From the NCBI GenBank assembly GCA_964017065.1, contig OZ024784.1:17031152-17095151 (forward strand): a stretch of 64,000 bases of DNA. Direction: 5' to 3'. Of this stretch, positions 45,590 to 56,573 are shown piece after piece. This stretch comes from Haliclona indistincta (Eukaryota > Porifera > Demospongiae > Haplosclerida > Chalinidae). Position numbers and translations under genes: made by a program. Under the pieces are notes generated by a model. It was given only the letters and a program-made list of their open reading frames with translations. It ran no database searches and had not been told where the DNA came from. The first letter of the stretch is position 1. Every line of letters begins with the position of its first letter.

Positions 45590-46150
45590 AAGCCATTAAA
45601 GCAATAGGAAGTTTGGATAAGTCCTTGAGTCTCAAACTTGATCATGGCAATTGTCTGCAGTTGTAACAGCTGTAAACAACATTCTACTTCAAAGTGGTTC
45701 AAGAGGCATACAATGCGGAAGTGTATATTCCTCGAACTGGATCACTGGCATACAATGCTGGTGTGTATACTGTATTAGTAAGACAGCACCAGATTGATGA
45801 TTAATACAACTTTATTGAGAAGAGTCTCCCAGCAGCTCTCCCAGCTGGAGTTATTACACATTCCAGAACAGCACTTAAGTTGAATGGGCTGCTGATACAC
45901 TATTTGAAATTTTTACTTATGTTATGTGGTTGCTAAGGTGCAAATATGTAGATATTAGAGCTTTAATTTATTACAGGGTAACATCCGCCTGTGAAACCAC
46001 AGTCAAGAGGCACTCATGTTATTGCACACAACACGATCTGACCAACTTGTGCACATAGTCTACAACTAAGATGACAACAAAATACCATGCTGGCGAACCT
46101 CATGCAACTTAATAGAATAGAGAGAGGAGTATCAAACTTATCAAGTTTAC
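45590..46150 (+). pseudogene. decayed dioxygenase 3' end, relic 1
   Basis: Around 45780-45890 it preserves hqidd, a lost exon boundary and a hsrtalklng remnant of the C-terminal catalytic exon, with stops. The flanking sequence recurs at 46150-46800 and 55200-55930. Confidence 0.65.
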
Positions 46151-46188
46151 ACTGAGAATCCATTAAAGCAACAGGTTATTTTTAAAGT

Positions 46189-46521
46189 TTGGATAAGTCC
46201 CTGGATAGAGATCATCTCAAACTTGATTATGGTAATCCTAATTACCCTCTTAATCTCAGCGCAGTTGTAACAGCTGTAAACAACATTCTACTTCAAAGTG
46301 GTTCAAGAGGCATGCAATGCGGAAGTGTATTTCCCCCCAAACTGGATCACTGGACATACAATGCTGGTGTGTATACTGTATTAATAAGACAGCACCAGAT
46401 TGATGATTACTACAACTTTATTGAGAAGAGTCTCCCAGCAGCTCTCCCAGCTGGAGTTATTACACATTCCAGAACAGCATTTAAGTTGAATGGAGGACAA
46501 AGACATCTCAAGTTGAGGTAA
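46189..46521 (+). pseudogene. decayed dioxygenase 3' end, relic 2
   Basis: A readable stretch holds HQIDDYYNFIEKS and ITHSRTAFKLNGGQRHLK, matching the last catalytic exons of the gene at 59181-61130. The exons have been fused without their intron, and there is no iron-binding HxD half. Confidence 0.7.
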
Positions 46522-47089
46522 AGACTGCTGCTGATACACTATTCAGCTCAATTTGTGAAATTATTACTTCTGCTAGGTAGTTTTTTAAGGTGCAAATAAT
46601 AATGTAGATATTAGAGCTTGACAGGGTGACATCTGTCTGTGAAACCACAGTGCAATAACTCAAGAGGCACTCAACTTATTGCACTGTAATGGAGTTATTA
46701 CACACACAGCACGATCTGATGAACTTGTGCACATAGTCTACAGCTAAGAGGACAACAAAATACCATGCTAGCGAACCTCATGCAACTTAATAGAATAGAG
46801 AGAGGAGTAATAAAAATTATCAAGATTACACTGAGAACCCATTAAAGGTGTTATTTTTGGATAAGTCAGATCACCACAAGCTCGATAATGGTATTTACCC
46901 TCTTTATCTGCAATTGCTATCAGGTATATGCGGCCCATGCGGCTCTTGATAGTTGTGAAAGGATTGAGTCAGATCTGAAAGTGCTTATCTAAATCTACTG
47001 GCAAGATTGAAGTATTAATATAATGTCAGAGGCGTATGCACTCCCAGTTGCCTAAAGATCTAAGGGTATGGATCATATTCTTTGGGTAT

Positions 47090-47945
47090 CTGTTATGCAC
47101 AATCTGTATAGGGACAATCCGTGGATATGATTACGCTGCTCAAAGCATGGATCCAAGCTTTGCGGGGCAATCAAAGGATTGCACGACTCGTGTGCAATTC
47201 AGTTTCTGGTGATTGATCTGTGCTGTCTGCAAGGCTGTGCAAGCTGGTTATGTTAGGGAGGAAATTACTCAAAAGGGATACATGAGAATAAGACAAAGAA
47301 TGAATGGAAAACGGGAGGAGCAAGGCCAAAGGAGAAGACACCAGAACTCAATGTGTCCTGCTCTATTCCTTTGTACAAACACAACATACCACAACTTGAA
47401 CCGTCCATATCTTCTTGACATAATGCCGATTATTAATGGCAAACAGCTGACGAACTAAATAGCACAGCAGTGTTTTTTATCAGGCATGCAGTAAAGAGGT
47501 ATATAGTGCGGCATTACTGCTTGCGCAAGGATTGTTAATACACTATTTGCAGTAATTATGACAACTACAGAAGAACTCGATAAAGATGATCAGCTTACTT
47601 TCATCTCACTGCCAGCAGCACAATCATTACTTTATATCACATCGTCTTCTTTTCCTCCACTCAGTATGAATCGCACTTGTTGTGGCTCACACCAATAAGT
47701 TCCTCCATACCAAGTCACACACCAATAAGTTCCTGCAGCTCTGATCCAGTGCTTCTTGTTTCATGTTGGAAGAAGCGGGTGTTGATCTACGGTTTGGTCA
47801 GATCCATGCTTAACTCCTTCGTTGCACGATCCATGGATTGAGCGGACAATCCGTGGATCGTCGCGCAAAGTATGGATCCATGCTTTGAGCAGTGCAATCC
47901 AAGGATTGTCCCGATCCAAGGTTTGCGCACAATATATCCATGACC
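47090..47945. mobile_element. inverted-repeat element, about 0.86 kb
   Basis: The first 100 and last 110 bases are inverted copies at roughly 80 per cent by eye, sharing gggacaatcc, ctgctcaaagcatggatcca and ctttgcg blocks. No transposase is recognisable inside. Confidence 0.72.
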
Positions 47946-48160
47946 AAAGGATATCCTAGCCTTGTTCCCAGGCCCTAAAGACAAATCGTCAAGCAGCAAT
48001 TTTAATGGACGTAATGGGGAGTGGGGCGAAAACTATAACCGAGAAGTAGGGCCTGGTGACTGGGCTTTAGCTCATTCGGAACAGTATGCCAGCATTCCGG
48101 CGTACTGGAATGTTCAATTATGATGTCAATAATTAAATTTGTGGTAGATCAAGGTAAAGA

Positions 48161-48440
48161 TGGATGTCGACAGTGCTATTGTACAGGCTGCGAGTAATAA
48201 GTTGGGATATAGAGAGGTGAAAAGCTTGGTGTGATTAAAGAGATAGTGGGAGAGAATGACGTGTTCCGAGTGGCCCTGCCAACCGGATATGGCAAGTCCC
48301 TGTGCTATGCGCTGCTGTCATTAGCGTTTGACTGCACATGGTAGACCACCGACTAGTTCGATTGTGTTGTGCGTTTCTCCGTTGGTTTCTCTTACGGTGG
48401 ACCAAAAGGAGCAGTACAGCAAGAGAGTAGTTGTTGTCGA
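48161..48440 (+). pseudogene. RecQ-type helicase fragment
   Basis: In pieces it reads IKEIVGENDVFRVALPTGYG then KSLCYALLSLAFD, with the Walker A lysine, followed after a frame change by SIVLCVSPLVSLTVDQK (motif Ia region). Stops and at least two frameshifts separate the pieces, and no later helicase motif follows. Confidence 0.65.
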
Positions 48441-49806
48441 CATAAAACAAGCTGCTCTCTAGGTAGGTTTGTCGCTGCACTGCCATGTGGTACACACTCG
48501 CGCAGTAGATACTATGTGGCAGCTCTCTCTTGACTCAGCTCTCTGCAACTTGGCAGATTACTGCCACATAATAACGCAGTTTCTAGTGGCAACATTAGCC
48601 CCGCCTTCCACATTCCAATGTTCCTAGCATTGTGAAGCCGAGTCACCTTTACTTGGAATGGGCTGGGGACCAGACTAAGGATATCTATGTGTATGCTAAA
48701 TACACATAGTAACAAGATTATTGATTAACTGAGAGATCTAAACACATCTGGGAGATAACAACACAGGTTAACTGTGAGATAACATTAACTTTTCATATAC
48801 ACTAGGTAGGCACTATACTAAAAACAAGCGCAGATTTTATCTCACGTGTAGCACCTTCTAAAGTTTCGGCGCCTCCTTTATTTGCACCTTGTCACTGGAA
48901 TGCGTATTAAACCTCCAAGTTTCTGCAAGCGCTTTTGTTCTTCGTCATAGACAGCCAACAGCCCGATCATCCCGATGCGAAATGTTTTGCACTAGTACTT
49001 CATGGAAAAGAGCTGTGTCGCCACACCTCCAATTATTCGGCGCTTCTGGAACTTCTGTCACAATTATCTCTTTATTATTGTGCAAGCAAATCTGAATTTA
49101 ATCTGAAATTATTTATTTTGCGCCGAATTTTTAGAAATGCGGTAGTAAGCTTAGTGAATACGTTGCATGATGTCAAAAGTGGAAGTAACGCTGACCAGAC
49201 TTCTAGTCACGTGACTTTCTTGATGTTGTCCCGGGCGTGCGTTGGATTGCAAGTGTTTCGCTCCAGCGTTTTAGTATCGTGTTCCTACAAGAATTGCGTG
49301 ACGCTCGTGCCTCTCTGTTATCTTCCCTCTAATTTTGGTCTTACTGACAACTCTCCGTTCGCGGAGGCAAGAAATAAGAAGAAGAAGAAGTATTCAATCA
49401 TTCATATGTCTGATTGGTCAACCTCATACTTCCGCTTTTGACATCGATATGCAAGATCTTCACAATGGGTACTGATACAGCGGTTTGAAGAGATCTTGCA
49501 ACGTCACTGTCAAAGCGGAAGTAACACGTTCTCTTACGTTGACCAATCAAACACGCTTCAATTCTCTGCTGCAGGCCAGCACGTGACCACCCGTGTTTGA
49601 TTGGTCAACGCATTACTTTTCCGCCTTCCAGTGTCACTGGAAGGCGGAAAATTATCACTGGAAGGCGGAAAATTATCGCCACCGCGCGCGCTATAACCGG
49701 ATCTCTTCAAACCGCCGTACAGTATAAAAGTCGAGTGCAAAACAAGTTACACATACTGTATACTGGTGGCGACTCAGCTAGGATTATACGGACTTCATCT
49801 AAAGAT

Positions 49807-52800
49807 ATGGCAAAATATGGATATGGATATCGCTCTGCTTTTGAGAAGCATACTCCACTATTCAGGGGCATAGTCAGTGATGCTGTACCACAGCTGAACA
49901 ATTCTGATGCTAAACCAAACGTGGCGAGCCCTAAGGTAAAATGCGGACAATAATGCATGAACGCTATTGAAATGTTTTCTGCTGTAGTATGCAAGTGTAA
50001 TGTCAAAGCTCAGTCCAAAAAAGCCAGTTATAGAATTCCAGGTAGAGCTTGAAGAGAACAAAGGCTCAAATGTTTCTACTGCAATTGATCCTAACACTGA
50101 TGTAAGTTACACTATAAACTGTTCATTTGTGATAAAAGTGTCTTACAGGTACCCGGTGCAGATGCATCTGGAACCGCACAAAGTGTGAAACTTTTTCCAC
50201 CGGGTTTACTACCTAAATTGCAGTCATTCAGGGCAGGAAAGCACAGTGATGGAACAAAAATACTTCTTGTGGGAGGAAGGTAGACTCTGAATATTGATGT
50301 ATTGTACATTTTGCCCTGATACCATAGAACCGCAGGTCTCCATCCATTTGGTGGTGAAGGCTTTTCGCCAACACGGGAAAATCATGCCCTTTTTGTAGTC
50401 GAAATGTCATCCAGCAGTCAATGGCAGACAGCTGGTGCTACTCTTCCTAGTGCCTACTATGAAAAACTTGCAGTCGAAAATGCACAATCCTGTCAAGTGC
50501 AGGTGCAAAGCGCTGATGGCAGCATGAAAAACTATCTGTATGTTGTTGGAGGATATGGCTATAGCTCTGAATACAAGACCATGGTGACTTTTCCTCAAGT
50601 AAGGAGTTCATGTTAAAGATAATTATTATGCTGTGTTTTAAAAGCTGACTGTGATTGATATTAATGCTACTATTGATCAAATATGGAAAGCAGCACAGAC
50701 AAACAGTGTCGCTGTACTTGATGGATGCATCTCCACACTTAGCAACCAGCTGTTACAGGTTTGCTTGTTGTTAGACAGTATAATGATGCCTATTGTGTCT
50801 TTTATCATAGATAATAGTAGGGATTAGCGACGGGTGCGCATTCCAGTATGTTTTTGTATTACCAAGTGGTATTACGAACTGAATTTACATCCTCATTACT
50901 GGTTAAACATTACACGTTGCCTTGCAACGAGCTCATTGCATGCTAAGCTAGCTCTTGACAACCGTGACCTTGCTAAGAAGATCAAGAGTCACTGGCACGC
51001 CACGTTGTCAAGCTCTGGTGCCGGATTGACTAGAATGTATTCTGCCTACACTACTTTGGTAGTAAAGACGACTAGAGTACTGGCTGAAACAAGCAACACT
51101 GATAGAAATCGATACTTGCTCGGATTTAAATTTAAGAAGTTAAAGCTTAGTGCGTACGTTACCGCGTGAATTGCTCACCGTCTGGATGGCTGCATGTAGG
51201 TAGACTTCCCTGAAGACAAAACTGCCCACAGCTGTTTGTAAGTTAGATTTATACTACAGTATAGCAGAGCAAGTCGGGAGAAAATGCGCAAAGAAGCTAG
51301 CACATGGCAAGCTACTCACACGCGTGCTGACATTGCATGTATACAGGCCCAGTAATTTAATAGTCACATCATGCGGTCAGCATTGTTTGGCTTCTGATAA
51401 AATAGCTGCAGCTTCAGGCCTTCTGCCTGCTCAGTGTAGGGCCCGCTGTGTGATAATTCATGCAGCTGAATCAGAATCACGTAGCATTATATATAGCTGT
51501 AGTTACTGTGTTGTTAAATTTACAGCTAGTCTTTCAGCATTAATGAGTCTTGCTGCAGCTTTACTTTATATTGAGTACAGCACTCTTGCTGCAGATAGTT
51601 ATCAGCAACTCTAGGGCTGAAGGTGTCACAACATTTGTGGTCAAAACAGTCATATTTAGCCTGTTTCTATCTATGCTTAGCTACAGAATTCTAGCTACAT
51701 TCACTGTAGTGTCTGTTGTCAAATAAACAGTACTAAGCTAGCTACTTGAAATTCCACCAAGGCATCGGCACTGCTTTGGTGCTTTATTTTTGGTTGTACT
51801 TCGGTCCATTCTCTTTGCTGATAACATGTTAGTTTGTACATGTCTTCCGCATGAGAATAGCGCATTTATTCTCAATCTCACACAGTGTAGTGCTATCGCA
51901 CAAGACAAACTAAACCGTTTAACCTTGTTTGTACGGGTGTTAGTGACTTAGTGTACCTCTTGACTTCTGACAATAGATACAATGGCTACTTTAATTTATC
52001 CTCGAGAAGAAATTAAAGGCCGTTCTATGAGAATAACTGTGCTGAAAGAAGATCTTGATTTTAATATTGGTTTCTCGTGCTTTGAATCCTTCGTTTTACT
52101 GACAATTTTCCTGCTTTCGCGCTACAGCAGTCCTATCCACACACGCGACTTGTCAAGCCATGCTATTTGGCGGGTACTTCACTTCGCACGCTGTGCTCTA
52201 ACACGTTGGAAATTTAACCAGTAAAGCGGATGTATTTGAAATTCCTGCCCGTTTCTAATCCCTGTGAGTATTATTGTATCCATACTTTATAGGTGACAGG
52301 CGGTCAGTTGCACTACAATGAGGGTAAGAATGAGCCCACTGGTGTACCTCACTTGTACCTAATAACTGGACAAACATTCTATGTAAGCCATTGAAATTAC
52401 TAATAGCACTGTTATTATAATAATTATTATAGGGAACTTATGGAGATACCGGACCTCACAAGGCACCCGACGATGTCTATACTTATACTAGAGGAATGCT
52501 TAAGTTTAAACTGCCGATTCCTGATGCCAGTGGCCAGCTACCTTTTATCAAAGTGGTGAAGGTAAAGGCATCTGCAGACACTACGCATGCTCACGATATA
52601 TCTGCCATGGATGTTGCTCTGGCACGTAGAGACCTGAATGTTGTACCATCCTTTCTTCCAAGTAAGGAGTAGTTCAAAGAATGATAACAGCGCATGCTTA
52701 TACTAATTTTTGCACTATCTAGGTACATTTGTGCCAGCTGGTAATGGTAAACCTGCTCAGTGTTCTCCTGGCGCTGTGATTCTTAGTGGCGTGTTCAATC

Positions 52801-53552
52801 AAGATGGTTCTGATGCTCCATATCTACAACCAATAGTTGTCAACTTTAATCCTACGCTTGAAACTAAAACTCCATCTCCAACTGAAATTCCTATTTTTAC
52901 TAGCCGAACATTTTTTCAGCTATACAATCAGTATGATTGCGCTAATGCTCAGCTGTTGAGCATTGAAGATGGTGCTACTCAGTACAATGTGCTGATGGGC
53001 GGAGTTAGCTTCTTCTACAAAACTGATGACATTGGTAAACATTAATAATTATTTAATATCAGTGAATGCATGTTTTGTACAGAGACTGTGCCAATTGATC
53101 AGGTCTCTACCTTGTTCTCTGCTCCCTTCACCAATGACATTTCCGTTATCAAGATGGACGATTCAAATTTTACACAAGTAAAATCTTACTAGTAGCATGT
53201 TTGCATAATAATATTATGATACCTTATCATTTTCTTTTAGCGTTTAATGCCAACTCGAATTAATGCTCAATTTTTCGAATCTACCGAATTGTCTACCTTT
53301 GGTACTGAATCAGTTTTTATTCCAGCGACTGGTGTACCATTGAGTCCTGCCCTTCCCTCTTACATGGGAGTGATGGATTATGATGCAATCAAGAAACAAG
53401 CATTGGAAAAGCCAGATTGTCGTTTCAAGATAGGCACAATTTATGGTGGAATTGAGAGCACTGCTCCAGCCAATCATCCACCAAAGTTCGATCCTTCTGA
53501 TACTAATGCTTCTTCTCGTTTGATTGATGTTTATCTAAATTTTGGGAAGTGA
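49807..53552 (+). CDS. beta-propeller-like protein, tandem copy 1
   Basis: The family is not firmly recognised. Exons start at 49807 (MAKYGYGYRSAFEKHTPLF); the first ones are 49807-49935, 49988-50101 and a third from 50149. Short introns follow, except one enlarged to about 1.5 kb by an inverted-repeat element (50819-52263). There is no signal peptide. Kelch-like strand pairs occur (KILLVGGR, YLYVVGGYGY, YNVLMGGVSFF), then a long C-terminal part (MPTRINAQFFESTEL, GTIYGGIESTAPANHP, SSRLIDVYLNF). From memory this C-terminal block resembles beta-propeller proteins of Bacteroidota, so an old transfer from bacteria is possible. It is about 85-95 per cent identical by eye to 56574-58969. Confidence 0.7.
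50819..52263. mobile_element. non-autonomous inverted-repeat element inside an intron
   Basis: The ends agggattagcgacgggtgcg and, read inward from the right, agggattagaaacgggcagg are imperfect inverted repeats. The same intron in the paralogue (after 57652) is only about 48 bp, so the insert is clean. It has no credible gene. Confidence 0.78.
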
Positions 53553-53729
53553 AATGCATTTTCGAACCTATAGCTTCGTAGCTAGGCTGAGTGACTTTGT
53601 GAATACTAGATAGCTAGTACATGTATGCATCATTGCAAGTTAGTGTGCTATTATTATTTGAAGCTGGCTAACGAGCTCGCCCACGCATGGGGGTTGGTCT
53701 CATGCATATGCACCTTCACATACTAAGGT

Positions 53730-54065
53730 ATGGTTCTCTCGTCGAGTGTTATTTTCTCGAGCTGCCTGGATCTGTGGTAGGAATCTTGATGTCAAACCTG
53801 TTCCCACTGGTTCACGACTGTGTATAAGAGGGTACGCTCATTCTTCTACGTCAGCCTGTGTCGCTGATAATGGCAGGAACCTAGCATTGTCTTGCTCTGG
53901 GGAGGAGAATGACAGAATCTTTCATCCTGCCTGGCTTCGTCACAACTGTCATTGCAGTCAGTGCCTAGTATTCAGAGCTCAGAAAACAGTACCTACCAAA
54001 GCACTATCCAAAGATCTGATGATTACAGCAGCTAGTGTGGAAGGTACTTTAGATGCTGTGTCGAT
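53730..54065 (+). pseudogene. dioxygenase copy broken after exon 1
   Basis: Exon 1 closely matches 59181-59504 (WICGRNLDVKPVP, LRHNCHCSQC) but an 11-base deletion after the ATG puts the start out of frame. After the splice donor the sequence departs from the paralogue (about 54100), and no further exons follow. Confidence 0.82.
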
Positions 54066-54069
54066 GTGA

Positions 54070-54589
54070 TTGTATGTTCAATCATAGATAATAATAATAA
54101 TACGTAACCGGGATATGAAACAGTACTGTACAAAACAATACTGCGTGACGTCACGACTCTTATACCATGCGTGTTGTGGGTTAATACCAAGGTCTTTGTA
54201 TCAGTCGACTTGTTTGATTGGTTGATACATTAGGTGATGAAGAAGATAGAGAAAAGTGCAAAGATGCACATTTATGATAGACAGTTTCCAAGTCGAACAC
54301 CACACTCCTAAGGAGTCAACTTCATGTTGAAGTTGATGGCATGAATCTTGTTGACAGATTGATTCAAGAAACTTTGTATCGTCAGCAAAGAGGTGAGATC
54401 GGCAGAAAGAAGTTGAATTGGGTATGTCATTTTCAAATCATTATTATGAGAAGAAGAGGCCCAGAACACGAGGTACGCCTGATTTTACTGGTAGAACATG
54501 TGATGATTCACCTTCTACAGACAAATAGTGCTTTCAATTGAGCTGAAAATATGTATTAAACTGAGGATAAGAGTTGGGTTAGGCAGGAA
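54070..54589. other. unexplained insertion between dioxygenase fragment and minisatellite
   Basis: No similarity to neighbouring copies is seen. A short open stretch at 54341-54541 (VDRLIQETLYRQQRGEIGRK) is not recognised. Confidence 0.4.
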
Positions 54590-55149
54590 CCTCTACTACA
54601 GTGGTGCTGGTATTAGTGTCTCTACTACAGTGCTGCTGGTATTAGTGTCTCTACTACACTGCTGCTGGTATTAGTGTCTCTACTACACTGCTGCTGGTAT
54701 TAGTGTCTCTACTACACTGCTGCTGGTATTAGTGTCTCTACTACACTGCTGCTGGTATTAGTGTCTCTACTACACTGCTGCTGGTATTAGTGTCTCTACT
54801 ACACTGCTGCTGGTATTAGTGTCTCTACTACACTGCTGCTGGTATTAGTGTCTCTACTACACTGCTGCTGGTATTAGTGTCTCTACTACACTGCTGCTGG
54901 TATTAGTGTCTCTACTACAGTGGCGCTGGTATTAGTGTCTCTACTACACTGCTGCTGGTATTAGTGTCTCTACTACACTGCTGCTGGTATTAGTGTCTCT
55001 ACTACACTGCTGCTGGTATTAGTGTCTCTACTACACTGCTGCTGGTATTAGTGTCTCTACTACACTGCTGCTGGTATTAGTGTCTCTACTACACTGCTGC
55101 TGGTATTAGTGTCTCTACTACAGTGCTACTGGTACTAGTGTCTCTACTA
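54590..55149. repeat. 29-bp minisatellite, about 19 units
   Basis: Units of ctgctgctggtattagtgtc followed by tctactaca, nearly identical, with gtggcgctgg and gtgctactgg variants at the ends and middle. Confidence 0.95.
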
Positions 55150-55310
55150 AGTGACTGGTCTACTGACCTTCAAGGGACTGCTGTGTATTCCAGAGGTGAG
55201 CCAGGGTACTATCATGTTGATTACTTGTCACAACACCAGATTGATGATTAACACAACTTTACTGGAAGAAATGTTCTTAATGAATGCTGGTTTACATACA
55301 TTATTAGCTG
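55150..55310 (+). pseudogene. dioxygenase 3' relic 3
   Basis: It matches pieces of 60655-60780 (tattccagaggtgagccag, caccagattgatgatta) and the terminal exon (ttcttaatgaatgctggttt) joined together. The flank to 55930 repeats that of relics 1 and 2. Confidence 0.7.
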
Positions 55311-56573
55311 GAAAGCTCTAGGGGGTTGCAAATACAGTTAACATCCGTCCCATGAAACCACACTACAAAAACTCTCAAGCTTTTGCACTGTAATTAGTTA
55401 TTGCACACACAGTATGATCTGACCATAGATATTATATACTACCTAACCTCTGACCAACTTGTGCACATAGTCTACAACTAAGACTGACAAGAGTCAGTGA
55501 GCCTCATGGTATGAAAACAGAGAGGAGTAGCAAAATTATCAAGTTTGCACTGAGATTCCATTAAAACAACAACAGGGTTATTTTAAAGTTTGAATAAGTC
55601 CCCAGATCACCACAATGCTTGATAATAGTAATAATGCCCTCTTCATCTGCAGTTGTTATCAAGTATATGCAGCCCATGATATGGTCATGCGGCTCCTTCA
55701 ATGGTTGTGAAAGGATTGAGTCACACCTGAAAGTGCTTATCTAAATCTACTGAATTCTAATAATGTCAGAGGCATATGCACTCCCAGTTGTCTAAAGATC
55801 TGAGGGTATGTATCATATTCTTCGGGCATGAGTTAAACCAGATATCCATGTGTGTATGCTAAATACATACATAGTGTACAAGATTATTGATTAACTGGAA
55901 GATCTGGATACAACTGGACCCACAACACAGGCCAACTGGTAGGTCAACTGTGGGATGACATACCTTAACTTTTCATATACACACTAGGTAGGCACTATAC
56001 TAAGAAAAAGCAATTGTAATCTCTTGTGTGTTTAAGTAATCTCACGTGTATACTAGTAGTGAGTATGTTGCAAGATAAGAGAGTATGTTGCAAGATAAAG
56101 TATAAAAGTCAACACTAGTTACACACACTGTATACTTTTGTATCATTGGTGAACGTTCGGGACCCTCCTCTTCTGGCAGACCGCAGGTGACCTCTTATTA
56201 AACATGGAATCCACTTTTGATGCGCATTGTATCTCCAAAACCGAATTAAATGCCCATCGCGAGAGTTCACATGTAGCGAATTGCGCGGCTCAAAAAGTTA
56301 CACCGCGCTCTTCCTAGCCTTCAACGATGCTTCAAATGTCCATTATGAAGGTTTACTAGTCTGCTAAGCGCCTTTTGTCTACTCGCGACGGCGTGCACCC
56401 AAGCGCTAAAAAAGTCTAAATTCGCACTTTCAATCTACTGAACGCAATGCGCATTGATATCGGATTTATGTGAACGCTGACGAACACGATTGAATGCGCA
56501 TTCGATCCACTTTGCATAGTCCACGTGAACTGGTGGCGACTCAGCTAGGATCATACTGACTTCATCTACAGAT

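Larger units (their letters stand above)
46522..49806. other. gene-poor stretch with transposon ends and relics
   Basis: No intact gene is seen. It holds copies of the relic flank (46600-47060), an inverted-repeat element (47090-47945), a RecQ-like fragment (48161-48440), and several palindromic tracts at 49150-49680. Among these is a perfect 14-bp-arm palindrome (tccgccttccagtg/cactggaaggcgga) near 49620, followed by two tandem copies of tcactggaaggcggaaaatta. Confidence 0.55.

Noticed and set aside
49707..50097. Minus-strand frames of 79-99 aa
   Set aside because: They are antisense to exons 1 and 2 of the propeller-like gene, and similar shadows occur over copy 2.
51324..52224. A gene inside the intronic element
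   Set aside because: Two frames under 100 aa have no recognisable motif and are not transposase-like.
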